Positions 1 to 5,393 of a stretch of 5,516 bases of DNA are shown one piece after another. A program made the translations under genes and the position numbers. The notes beneath the pieces were generated by a model. It had not been told where the DNA came from. It saw nothing but the letters and a program-made list of their open reading frames with translations, and made no database searches. The DNA is from Candidatus Competibacteraceae bacterium (GTDB taxonomy: Bacteria > Pseudomonadota > Gammaproteobacteria > Competibacterales > Competibacteraceae). Where the stretch lies: contig JAGRHI010000209.1 of NCBI GenBank assembly GCA_020445045.1, positions 1 through 5,516 of the forward strand. Direction: 5' to 3'. Positions within the stretch are counted from its first letter, which is position 1. Each line of letters starts with the position of its first letter.

Positions 1-498
1 TTCAAAAGACCGGGAATTGCTGGCAAAAAAGCGCCTTCATCCTCGCCACCAATGACAGCAACGGCAACCGCCTCAGCGACGAGCAACTCCTCGAAGCCTA
101 TAAAAAAGACCAACAGAAAGTCGAGCGCGGTTTCCGTTTCCTCAAAGATCCTCTGTTCATGGCCTCCACCCTGTTTCTCAAATCACCCGCGCGGATCATG
201 GCCCTGATGGCTATCATGACCCTGTGCCTGATGGTCTACGCTGCCCTCGAACACCGTATCCGCCAAGGCTTGGCGGAACACCAACAGACCTTCCCCGACC
301 AGAAGGGTCGTCCCACAAAAGACCCTACCACACGCTGGGTGTTCCAGTGCTTTACCGGCATCCATGTGCTTCAGGTCGGACCGATCACCGAAGTCGTGCT
401 GAATCTCAATATCCACCACCAAACCCTGCTCGTTGTCCTCGGACAACGCCATGTCGATTTATATGCCAATTCGGGATAGGGGGTGCGAAATGTCGGTT
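1..498 (+). mobile_element. IS1634-like insertion sequence, right part
   Basis: The transposase fragment and the short stretch behind its stop codon are read as the right end of one insertion sequence. The right boundary is not certain. The hydrolase homology on the opposite strand reads well down to about base 503 and then turns into sequence complementary to the transposase tail. The bases GAAATGTCGG at 487-496 resemble the terminal region seen after transposase genes of this type. I therefore place the edge at about 495-500, with an error of perhaps 30 bases. The other end and any target duplication are outside the window. Confidence 0.6.
3..479 (+). CDS. IS1634-like (IS4 superfamily) transposase, C-terminal part
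   Basis: This is the 3' end of a DDE transposase gene that enters from the left edge. The frame is open from base 3, with no start codon inside the window, and stops at TAG 477-479. The visible 158 residues contain the third acidic residue of the catalytic triad in the context KVERGFRFLKDPLF (E at fragment residue 41), with the E-x6-K spacing of the IS4 superfamily. A hydrophobic stretch rich in Met and Leu follows, then RWVFQCFTGIHVL and a VLNLN motif near the end, which together are typical of the IS1634 group. The enzyme would cut and join the ends of its own element. The catalytic core and the 5' end lie outside the window, so I cannot say whether the gene is intact. The first ATG in frame (159) is internal to the protein and is not a real start. 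Confidence 0.88.
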   Translation, partial: QKTGNCWQKSAFILATNDSNGNRLSDEQLLEAYKKDQQKVERGFRFLKDPLFMASTLFLKSPARIMALMAIMTLCLMVYAALEHRIRQGLAEHQQTFPDQKGRPTKDPTTRWVFQCFTGIHVLQVGPITEVVLNLNIHHQTLLVVLGQRHVDLYANSG

Positions 499-853
499 TA
501 AACGCCTCATACGCCGCCTTGGGCTGCAACGGCGCGCCCAGCACCACTATCAAATCAATGCGGTGCAGGGCGTCAGGGTCGCGCGACGCCAAACGATCGA
601 GTATGTGCCGCAAATTGTAGCCGCCGCCCGAAAAGCCATAAAACGCACAAATGGCCGGGTCCTCAAAGAACTTTTTCAGAGCCGCCTTGGCCTGCGGGCT
701 CTCCTGGCTTTGTGGCTGACCGGCTACATCCAGGACGACAGCTCCATAGCCTCTGCGCTTGGCATATTCGCTCGCGGCCGACACGTGCAATGCGCCAACC
801 GGCCAGGCGATATTTTTTCCCTGTTCGTCGGGGTATTTACCGGCCGGGGCGGA

Positions 854-862
854 ATTATACCA
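854..862 (-). promoter_or_regulatory. extended -10 promoter motif at the MITE edge
   Basis: On the minus strand the junction reads TGGTATAAT, a perfect extended -10 (TGn-TATAAT), formed by the element end plus the duplicated target. It points into the remaining hydrolase coding sequence. I see no good -35 hexamer at 17 bases, which an extended -10 can do without. Activity is inferred only from the motif. Confidence 0.35.
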
Positions 863-958
863 AATCCCGATCAGTGGAAACTCACTTGCAAGTTATAACA
901 AATTGAAATCGTAGGTAAATAACTTCCAATAAAATCCAATACCTATTCGGAAATGGTA
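858..958. mobile_element. MITE-like non-coding element with terminal inverted repeats
   Basis: This AT-rich stretch of about 101 bases interrupts the hydrolase frame. Its ends are imperfect inverted repeats: TACCAAATCCCGAT at 858-871 matches the reverse complement of the right end, TACCATTTCCGAAT, at 10 of 14 positions. The similarity resumes further in, with AAGTTAT at 890-896 opposite ATAACTT at 919-925, 32 and 33 bases from the respective ends. The flanks carry ATTA at 854-857 and at 958-961, a 3-4 bp target duplication; TTA fits the symmetry best. A 10-bp palindrome, ACTTGCAAGT, sits at 884-893. There is no coding capacity, so it would need a transposase acting in trans. A TA-type target would suggest an IS630/mariner-like or related parent, but this is open. 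Confidence 0.75.
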
Positions 959-993
959 TTACCTCGCAAGATCAACATCTTTGGACGCGACAC

Positions 994-1006
994 GGAGACC
1001 TCCTTC
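994..1006 (-). promoter_or_regulatory. strong ribosome binding site of the broken hydrolase gene
   Basis: The minus strand reads AAGGAGGTCTCC directly before GTG 991-993, a near-perfect Shine-Dalgarno at five-base spacing. It decides the GTG start, which would otherwise be missed because the frame closes only 12 codons later inside the inserted element. The rest of the gap up to 1159 shows no gene and no clear terminator. Confidence 0.65.
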
Positions 1007-1159
1007 GGCGAAGAGAAGCCGGTATCAAGCTAAGTTATGAGTCAGCGACCGAGCGGTAACGTCTGGACAGACGGCCCAAAGCGAACGCCTGGCAAATTTC
1101 CGCGCACCGATGTCCTTGATGGAATGCACGGACGGCGGCGCGGTTCAGCGGAGGAAAGC

Positions 1160-1558
1160 TTATGGCCGCAACTGCTTCTCGATGTTCGCGATGGCGCGAT
1201 CCTTGCGGCAGGCGGACAGCGGTCGCGCCTTTCCAGATAAGATGTTGAGGATGTTCTTCTCCTCCGCGTCGACCTCGACCGTCAGGCAGACGCAGCCATA
1301 GCCGTAGCTGCCCTGACCGCTGTTGACCCACTGTCCCGGCTTGAAGGCTGGCGGCCAGTCGCCCGTCGCCTGGTGCCCACCCTGCACGGCAATGGTCCAC
1401 TCGCCGTCCTTGTCATAAAGAGACGCATTGCCCGGCGTCGGATTGTCCAGCCAGCCGCAGCGCACACTCGCGGCTTGCGCCGCCATCGGGGCCAACATAC
1501 TCATCGACAGCGCCATCAATAGCGCCAGCGCGCGGTTTCGGTAAACGACGGTGATCAT
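1160..1558 (-). CDS. DUF4087 secreted protein, likely immunity partner of the GH19 enzyme
   Basis: A 132-residue protein with a clear Sec signal peptide: a basic start (VYRNR), a hydrophobic core (ALALLMALSMSMLAPM) and an AQA-AS cleavage site after about residue 29. The mature part of about 103 residues matches the DUF4087 pattern, with RCGWLDNPTPGN, DGEWTI, an SYGYGCVCL block and an ACRKDRAI end. Its four cysteines fit an oxidised periplasmic fold. DUF4087 has no function that I can name. Its place directly behind a leaderless peptidoglycan hydrolase suggests a periplasmic immunity protein or lysozyme inhibitor; this is inference. I prefer ATG 1556-1558 because the likely true stop of the upstream gene overlaps it as ATGA. 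An in-frame ATG three codons earlier (1565-1567) would give 135 residues and is also possible. Confidence 0.82.
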   Translation of the reverse strand: MITVVYRNRALALLMALSMSMLAPMAAQAASVRCGWLDNPTPGNASLYDKDGEWTIAVQGGHQATGDWPPAFKPGQWVNSGQGSYGYGCVCLTVEVDAEEKNILNILSGKARPLSACRKDRAIANIEKQLRP

Positions 1559-2474
1559 GGTCTCCATAAGCCTCGATACCCTTCGATCTCATCGGATATT
1601 GGGGGGGAATACGCACCCACATGCGCGAGTCCAGCAGGATTTGTTCGAACACCTTGGCGAGTTTGGCGACGTCCTCGGCGTGACTCATCCCATTCACCAT
1701 CTTTCGCGCATGCTTGTAATCCCTGTTCTTGCCACTGAAGAATTCGGAAAACTTGTGCCCGTTGGCGAAGCCGAAGCCGGTCCGCATGCCGTGCGCCATG
1801 ATGGCATAGGCGATCTTCGGCTCCTTGACGAGTTCGGGGTCCAGTAGCAAGTCAAGGCCACGGCCGATCGCGACACCCGCCTTGGCGTAGTTCGACCACC
1901 AGGTGAGCTGCACATAACCGCGGCCAAAGTAGGCATTCTCGTCGCCAGGGTCGTCGTTGTAGACCTTTACCGCGGCGCCGCCGTCGGTGGTGCCCATCTT
2001 GGCCCCCTTGGTGAGGGCCTTAATGGCACCGGCCGTGGAAATCGAGAATTGGTCGCCATCCTGCTCCGTGACTCGCGCGCTGCCATCGGCCAGCACCGCC
2101 ACCTTGACGGGCTCATGATAGCGGCGACCCTTGCCATGCCCCACTTCGTCGACGGGGGCCATGGTCATCAACCATTTTTTTTGCTTCACCGTCACCGGCT
2201 TCCCTTTCTTCATGAGGGGTTGGCCTTTGTTGTTTTTCACCGGCACTTCGAAGGTGAACAGTGAAGTCGTCTCCCACATCACCGTGGCCAGCATGTACGC
2301 GCCCCATCGCACATCGGAGATGTTGAGATCGCGGCCGATCATGTCGACCAGGGTGTCCATGTCGGAGAAGGCGCCGCCATTGAAGCGGGGGTTCTTGCTG
2401 AACTTCTCGCTAAAACGGGTATTGAAGGTCGGCAGGTCATAGAAGCCCAAGAAGGTATAGTCAATGTCGGCCAT
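1413..2474 (-). CDS. GH19 chitinase/lysozyme-like hydrolase, likely peptidoglycan-degrading effector
   Basis: The product is a glycoside hydrolase family 19 protein, a lysozyme-like fold that cleaves beta-1,4 links in chitin or peptidoglycan. The start ATG 2472-2474 has GAGG five bases upstream. TVMWETTSLF carries the likely catalytic acid Glu68. The family signature GRGYVQLTWWSNYAKAG spans residues 184-200, and the C-terminal helix motif KMVNG is at 258-262. A charged insertion (residues about 80-145) separates the Glu region from the signature. There is no signal peptide or membrane segment, so access to the wall would need a dedicated export route such as type VI secretion, or a phage-type holin. 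Up to about residue 290 the frame is convincing. After a seven-C tract the remaining ~63 residues look like out-of-frame sequence and overlap the DUF4087 gene. The real protein is probably about 305 residues and ends at 1555. Confidence 0.85.
   Translation of the reverse strand: MADIDYTFLGFYDLPTFNTRFSEKFSKNPRFNGGAFSDMDTLVDMIGRDLNISDVRWGAYMLATVMWETTSLFTFEVPVKNNKGQPLMKKGKPVTVKQKKWLMTMAPVDEVGHGKGRRYHEPVKVAVLADGSARVTEQDGDQFSISTAGAIKALTKGAKMGTTDGGAAVKVYNDDPGDENAYFGRGYVQLTWWSNYAKAGVAIGRGLDLLLDPELVKEPKIAYAIMAHGMRTGFGFANGHKFSEFFSGKNRDYKHARKMVNGMSHAEDVAKLAKVFEQILLDSRMWVRIPPQYPMRSKGIEAYGDHDHRRLPKPRAGAIDGAVDEYVGPDGGASRECALRLAGQSDAGQCVSL
1601..1607 (-). other. seven-C homopolymer, probable frameshift site in the GH19 gene
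   Basis: The coding strand reads ATT CCC CCC CAA. One more C (or two fewer) would switch to a frame reading ISDEIEGYRGLWRP and ending at TGA 1555-1557. This TGA overlaps the DUF4087 start as ATGA. The change could be a sequencing or assembly slip, a true mutation, or a phase-variable tract. Confidence 0.55.
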
Positions 2475-2583
2475 GGCAACCTCAATTACCTATGGTTACA
2501 GTCTGCCTTTCTTCTGAAACCGTTGCCTGCGGAAACCAATGAAAGCGGCATCAGGATTCTTTGGGAGTTCCTTATCGACAACC
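2475..2583 (-). promoter_or_regulatory. leader region of the GH19-DUF4087 operon
   Basis: This is the only untranslated space between the GH19 start and the edge of the IS3-family remnant. It holds the GAGG ribosome binding site at 2480-2483. I see no strong -35/-10 pair. A promoter for the operon must lie here or be supplied by, or read through, the IS remnant. Confidence 0.3.
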
Positions 2584-2791
2584 GGAATCGCCCCGGGTTT
2601 CATGGAGGCTCCGCGATCTGAGCACAGGCGTGTTCCGCCTGTACGGTGCGTTGCCGACCATACCGATCCTCAGCCTCGGCAGGCGGAATATATCCAATGG
2701 ATTCAAGCAATCGCCGAGGCTTGAACCCAGTCACCCCTTCCAGGATGGCCAGTTCGAGAGCCTCAACGGTTTTCCACGGTGGGCGGCGATG
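2584..2791 (-). mobile_element. IS3-family remnant: transposase 3' end plus terminal repeat
   Basis: Minus-strand sequence from about 2791 to the stop at 2600-2602 reads HRRPPWKTVEALELAILE, then RRLLESIGYIPPAEAEDR. This is the C-terminal end of an IS3-family OrfB integrase, where this block follows the catalytic DDE core. Outside the stop, CGCCCCGGGTTTCATGGAGG at 2589-2608 matches the terminal inverted-repeat style of IS3-family elements, so the outer edge lies near 2584. Between the two blocks LEGVTGFKP stands where LEWVDWFNN is usual, consistent with a lost and a gained G that compensate each other. All 5' parts (OrfA, catalytic Asp and Glu) are missing. It is a dead relic. Confidence 0.75.
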
Positions 2792-2947
2792 CCCCGAAAC
2801 CCGGCGGATTAGCGGCCGGGAGTCAACCACATACTTGCGCCCGGCGCGGCACTGGATAAAGTGGGTGAATGAGTCCCGATAATCCCTCGTCGGAACCGTT
2901 TTTTCCGCCCTTTCCCTTGATATCTTACGTATTACGTGTTGTGTCAT
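2792..2947 (-). pseudogene. 5' fragment of an unknown ORF, candidate immunity gene of the ADP-ribosyltransferase
   Basis: An ATG at 2945-2947 follows the stop of the ADP-ribosyltransferase gene by 42 bases on the same strand, with GGGG six bases before it. It opens a frame reading MTQHVIRKISRERAEKTV and on for about 52 residues, then continues in frame into the IS3-family remnant and stops at 2600. The piece is rich in Arg and Lys, and its first 60 bases are more AT-rich than the toxin gene. I do not recognise it. Its place right behind a toxin-like gene is where an immunity gene is expected, and the fusion to transposase sequence at about HRR (residue 53) shows that the rest has been lost. 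The start could also be chance, with the real gene gone altogether. Confidence 0.4.
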
Positions 2948-2989
2948 GATGACCCCATCGGCGGCTCGCGAGCGTTGACGCCCGTCCGC

Positions 2990-3997
2990 TCAGGTCGGTG
3001 GCGGAAACAGCCCTTCGTTTTGCGCGCTGAACTTGAATCGCCTGACCTTGGCGTCGGCGCCGTTTAACATGGCCATCCCGGCCAGCCCCCAGTTCAACTG
3101 GTGGACGTGATCGGGAAAGATTGGGAGTCCGACCGGATAGCCGCTGTCGCGGGGGACCCAGATCGGGCCGCGGATTCGGCTGTACACGCGCGTCCAGTCC
3201 CGGTCGTTCGGTCTCGCGATCAGCGCCCGGCTCCGATCGATGTGGCGATTGTGCTCGACAAATTCGAGCCAGCTCATGGTCTTCCCGCCGAGGGTGACCG
3301 TCGTTCGTTCCGCGGTGACGCGCAGACAGGGCAGGATCTGGGGGAGCGGGCACAGCTCCACGCTTCGAGTGGTCGTCGTCACCGTGACCGGTCGGGGCGC
3401 ATTGGCGGGACGGGCCGTCTTGTTCTGGAAGTGCAACGCGGTCGGCCACAAGTCGCGCAGCTCGTCCGCCGTGGCGATGAACTCGACAACGGCCCAGTCG
3501 GCCGCGAACCGCCGTCGCGCCCACTCGTAGGCCATGATCTTGTTGGCTTCCAGGTGAACGTAGAAGCCCTTGCCGAAATCGGTGTAGTCGGTCCAGTCAA
3601 GCCTCGCGACCGAGGTGGCCAACAGCGACGCCAGAATCATCGGCGTCAGGTCGACCATGATCAGTTGGTCGGCGATCGACGCACTGGTCCCGTGATAATA
3701 GCGATTGAGCGTGCCCAGGCCGACCACGATCCGGGTGTCGGCCCAGATCGCGCCGCCGCGTCCGAGCCGCGCGTGCAACCGGGTCGACCCTCGACGCAGG
3801 CCACGCAGCGAGAAACCGCGTAGATCGCGCCCGAATGACGCCGGGATCTCCTCGACCCGGACCACGCTCGCATCGGCGGGAACCACGTCGAGCCGTTCGC
3901 CGCGCGGGCCTCCGCCCCACAGTTGGACCTCGCCCCGCGCGCCGACGCGGAGTTCGACCAGGTGGGTTGGACGGTTGTTGGAAATGAAGTGGGCCAT
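2990..3997 (-). CDS. DUF3990-like ADP-ribosyltransferase toxin candidate
   Basis: A 335-residue protein starting at ATG 3995-3997, with GGAGG four bases upstream. Residues about 10-92 form a beta-rich domain with repeating VELRV, VQLWGG, LDVVP and STRLHARL strands. It resembles Ig-like modules that sit in front of toxin domains and may serve in delivery. From about residue 97 the pattern is that of the DUF3990 branch of the ADP-ribosyltransferase fold: RYYHGTS (99-105), then DYTDFGKGFYVH (137-148), YEWA (157-160), RIRGPIW (274-280) and DHVHQLNWG (296-304). Members of this fold transfer ADP-ribose from NAD+ to a target. Which target is modified here cannot be told. A long insertion with a TTTT/RSVELCP stretch separates the second and third blocks. 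There is no signal peptide, so it may act in a host or rival cell after export. The catalytic assignment is inferred from motif order. Confidence 0.7.
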   Translation of the reverse strand: MAHFISNNRPTHLVELRVGARGEVQLWGGGPRGERLDVVPADASVVRVEEIPASFGRDLRGFSLRGLRRGSTRLHARLGRGGAIWADTRIVVGLGTLNRYYHGTSASIADQLIMVDLTPMILASLLATSVARLDWTDYTDFGKGFYVHLEANKIMAYEWARRRFAADWAVVEFIATADELRDLWPTALHFQNKTARPANAPRPVTVTTTTRSVELCPLPQILPCLRVTAERTTVTLGGKTMSWLEFVEHNRHIDRSRALIARPNDRDWTRVYSRIRGPIWVPRDSGYPVGLPIFPDHVHQLNWGLAGMAMLNGADAKVRRFKFSAQNEGLFPPPT

Positions 3998-4212
3998 GCC
4001 ACCTCCGATACGGGTTGGTCCGGGACGGGAACGCCGGACACCGTCGTGGCTCCGTTGACCCGGGGGCGATCGATGCCGGGCTTCCGATTTTGATACCGGG
4101 TATCGGTCGGCGGTTCCCGCTCGCCTTCGCGAGGCCGTCGTGGCGGGCGGCGGCCAGAGCGGCTAGAGTTCGGATCGGCAAGGCCGAACGACGATCTACC
4201 CGGAGCGACGAG
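3998..4212. promoter_or_regulatory. divergent intergenic region with inverted repeats
   Basis: This 215-base GC-rich gap separates the toxin gene from the divergent beta-propeller gene and must hold both promoters. It contains a near-perfect dyad, GATACC-G-GGTATC (4092-4104). CCGATAC close to the toxin start (4008-4014) forms an inverted pair with GTATCGG (4101-4107). These could be operator half-sites for a shared regulator. I see no convincing -35/-10 pair. The + strand gene has GGAG at 4202-4205, seven bases before its ATG. Confidence 0.35.
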
Positions 4213-5112
4213 ATGAGACGCGAGCGTTGGTGGAAGCTGTGGACAGGCGTGATCACCCTGGCGGTGCTGGCGGCGCCGTGGATCGCCGAACCGGCCGCGA
4301 GCCGGGCCGGGCTGGAAGACTGGAAGGTGGTGATGCTCCCGGCCCCTCCATTCCGTCATCATGGATCGGTCTCCCCCCAGGCCACCGCGATTCATCGACT
4401 CACCCTCAAGCGGATCGACGCCAAGCCCAACCGGATCACCGACGTTAACCGATGGTTCGAGGCCAACGGCCTGGCCTTGCCCACCCACGAGGTCCCGAAC
4501 CCCTTCCAAAACCAGCCGGGCAATCTCCCCAAGTTCGTTCCCGAGAAATTCAACAATCAACCGCTGGTGAAAGCCATCCGGTGCCAGGAGGCGGTGCTTC
4601 TGGTGTATGGCGCCGATTTTTCGGACGGCCGCTATCTGATCGCGCTGGATGCGACCTCCGGCGAGTTTTTGTACGGATTCGATTTCCTGCGGTATGCGTA
4701 TCCGCCGACCTTCACGGGACGGGACAGGGATTTCGTCCGCCAGCAACTCAAGTGGGCCTGGTGGGAGAATGGCGTGTTGTACGTTTCCCACGCCCATAAC
4801 ACTTACGCCCGCGCCTCGGGCGGATTGAACGCCTACCTCACCGCCCTCGACACGGCAAGCGGGGCGATGCTGTGGCGATCGCAACCGTTGGTTTCCAATG
4901 CCGCCAACTTCGAGCTGATCGGCGACACGATCATCGCGGGCTACGGCTTTACCGCCGAGCCGGACTACCTGTATCTGCTGGACAAGAAAACCGGCGCGGT
5001 CTACGAGCGCATCAAGCTGAAATCCGGGCCAGAGTTTATCATCCCAAAGGGTGACCACCTTTACGTCCGAACGTACAACACCGACTACCGGTTCCGGGTC
5101 GAGAGTCGGTAG
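4213..5112 (+). CDS. secreted PQQ-like beta-propeller repeat protein
   Basis: A 299-residue protein. I chose ATG 4213-4215 over the longer upstream frame because GGAG lies seven bases before it and the product then begins with a signal peptide: basic MRRERWWK, hydrophobic TGVITLAVLAAPW, and probable cleavage near ASRA-G (residue 32). The C-terminal half carries three PQQ-like repeats of the form YL-x-LD-x2-(T/S)G: YLIALDATSGEFLY (141-154), YLTALDTASGAMLW (208-221) and YLYLLDKKTGAVYE (252-265). Three visible repeats are fewer than the seven or eight of a full quinoprotein propeller, so this is a partial or diverged one with a unique N-terminal part. No quinone-binding site or enzyme function can be claimed; such proteins often act as periplasmic scaffolds. 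It is divergent from the toxin gene, so a link between them is only positional. Confidence 0.78.
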   Translation: MRRERWWKLWTGVITLAVLAAPWIAEPAASRAGLEDWKVVMLPAPPFRHHGSVSPQATAIHRLTLKRIDAKPNRITDVNRWFEANGLALPTHEVPNPFQNQPGNLPKFVPEKFNNQPLVKAIRCQEAVLLVYGADFSDGRYLIALDATSGEFLYGFDFLRYAYPPTFTGRDRDFVRQQLKWAWWENGVLYVSHAHNTYARASGGLNAYLTALDTASGAMLWRSQPLVSNAANFELIGDTIIAGYGFTAEPDYLYLLDKKTGAVYERIKLKSGPEFIIPKGDHLYVRTYNTDYRFRVESR

Positions 5113-5115
5113 TCG
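5082..5115 (+). repeat. 9-bp perfect inverted repeat over the stop codon of the beta-propeller gene
   Basis: CGACTACCG (5082-5090) and CGGTAGTCG (5107-5115) are perfect inverted copies with a 16-base loop. The TAG stop (5110-5112) lies in the right arm. No T-tract follows, so it is not a canonical intrinsic terminator. It may stabilise the mRNA end or be a chance feature of the codons. Confidence 0.4.
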
Positions 5116-5393
5116 ACGCGAGTCACCGGGTGCGGGGCGACGACTGGCGCGGCGCGTTTCGTCCGGAATTCCTTGCCTTTCAATCGGATGGACAACCAGA
5201 CCCGGCTTTGGCCACGAAGGCATCCCTACGCCCCGGATTGACACCCACCTCAGGCAGGAGTGGATGGAAAAAATGGTGGGGAAGTTGTAAACCGAGCGAT
5301 CAAGGATCGAAGGAAATGGGCCGGGGACACACTAGACCTTGCCCGGCGTTCAGGTCCTGCCGAACCCGCGCTGTATCGCCCTCTATCGATCAG
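5116..5393. other. intergenic stretch without a supported gene
   Basis: About 280 bases after the beta-propeller gene. Several frames are open because the DNA is GC-rich, but none has a convincing start with a ribosome binding site or a recognisable motif. A + strand frame reading VNRAIKDRRKW from about 5288 to TAG 5394-5396 could be a gene relic, but I cannot assign it. Confidence 0.4.

Larger units (their letters stand above)
500..993 (-). pseudogene. alpha/beta-hydrolase gene, split by a MITE and cut off by an IS
   Basis: The gene begins at GTG 991-993 behind AAGGAGG, five bases upstream, and reads MSRPKMLILRGN before it runs into an inserted element. Without bases 858-961 it continues as SAPAGKYPDEQG and onward to about residue 129. 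There is a classic nucleophile elbow, FYGFSGGGYN, with the candidate nucleophile at Ser87, preceded by a VVLDV strand and followed by an IDLIVVLGAP strand. This is the layout of a small alpha/beta-hydrolase fold (esterase or lipase type). The Asp and His of the triad would lie in the C-terminal part, which the IS1634-like element has removed. There is no signal peptide. The gene lies 166 bases downstream of the DUF4087 gene on the same strand, so it may have been the third gene of that operon. The substrate is unknown. As it stands the gene cannot make a full product. Confidence 0.72.

Noticed and set aside
371..490. Continuation of the hydrolase frame through the transposase tail.
   Set aside because: Past about base 500 the reading (for example TWRCPRTTSRVWWW) is the reverse complement of the conserved transposase end, so it is not hydrolase sequence.
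953..1033. A 26-codon + strand frame from ATG 953 (reading LPRKINIFGRDTETSFG) that looked like a small gene or a gene end.
   Set aside because: It is the antisense of the hydrolase start and its ribosome binding site on the minus strand, and its ATG lies in the end of the inserted element.
2539..2724. A 61-codon + strand frame across the IS3 terminal repeat.
   Set aside because: It is the antisense of the IS3 OrfB remnant and its terminal repeat.
3101..3823. A 240-codon open frame on the + strand opposite the toxin gene.
   Set aside because: It has the repetitive Arg/Asp/Gly-rich composition of an antisense shadow and no recognisable domain. The minus-strand frame carries the ADP-ribosyltransferase motifs.
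4015..4212. Extension of the beta-propeller frame upstream of 4213.
   Set aside because: The extension has no ribosome binding site, is Arg-rich as expected for random GC-rich DNA, and would bury the signal peptide inside the protein.
3661..5244. A 527-codon open frame on the minus strand.
   Set aside because: It lies opposite the beta-propeller gene and across the divergent intergenic region, has no motif, and reflects few stop codons in GC-rich DNA.
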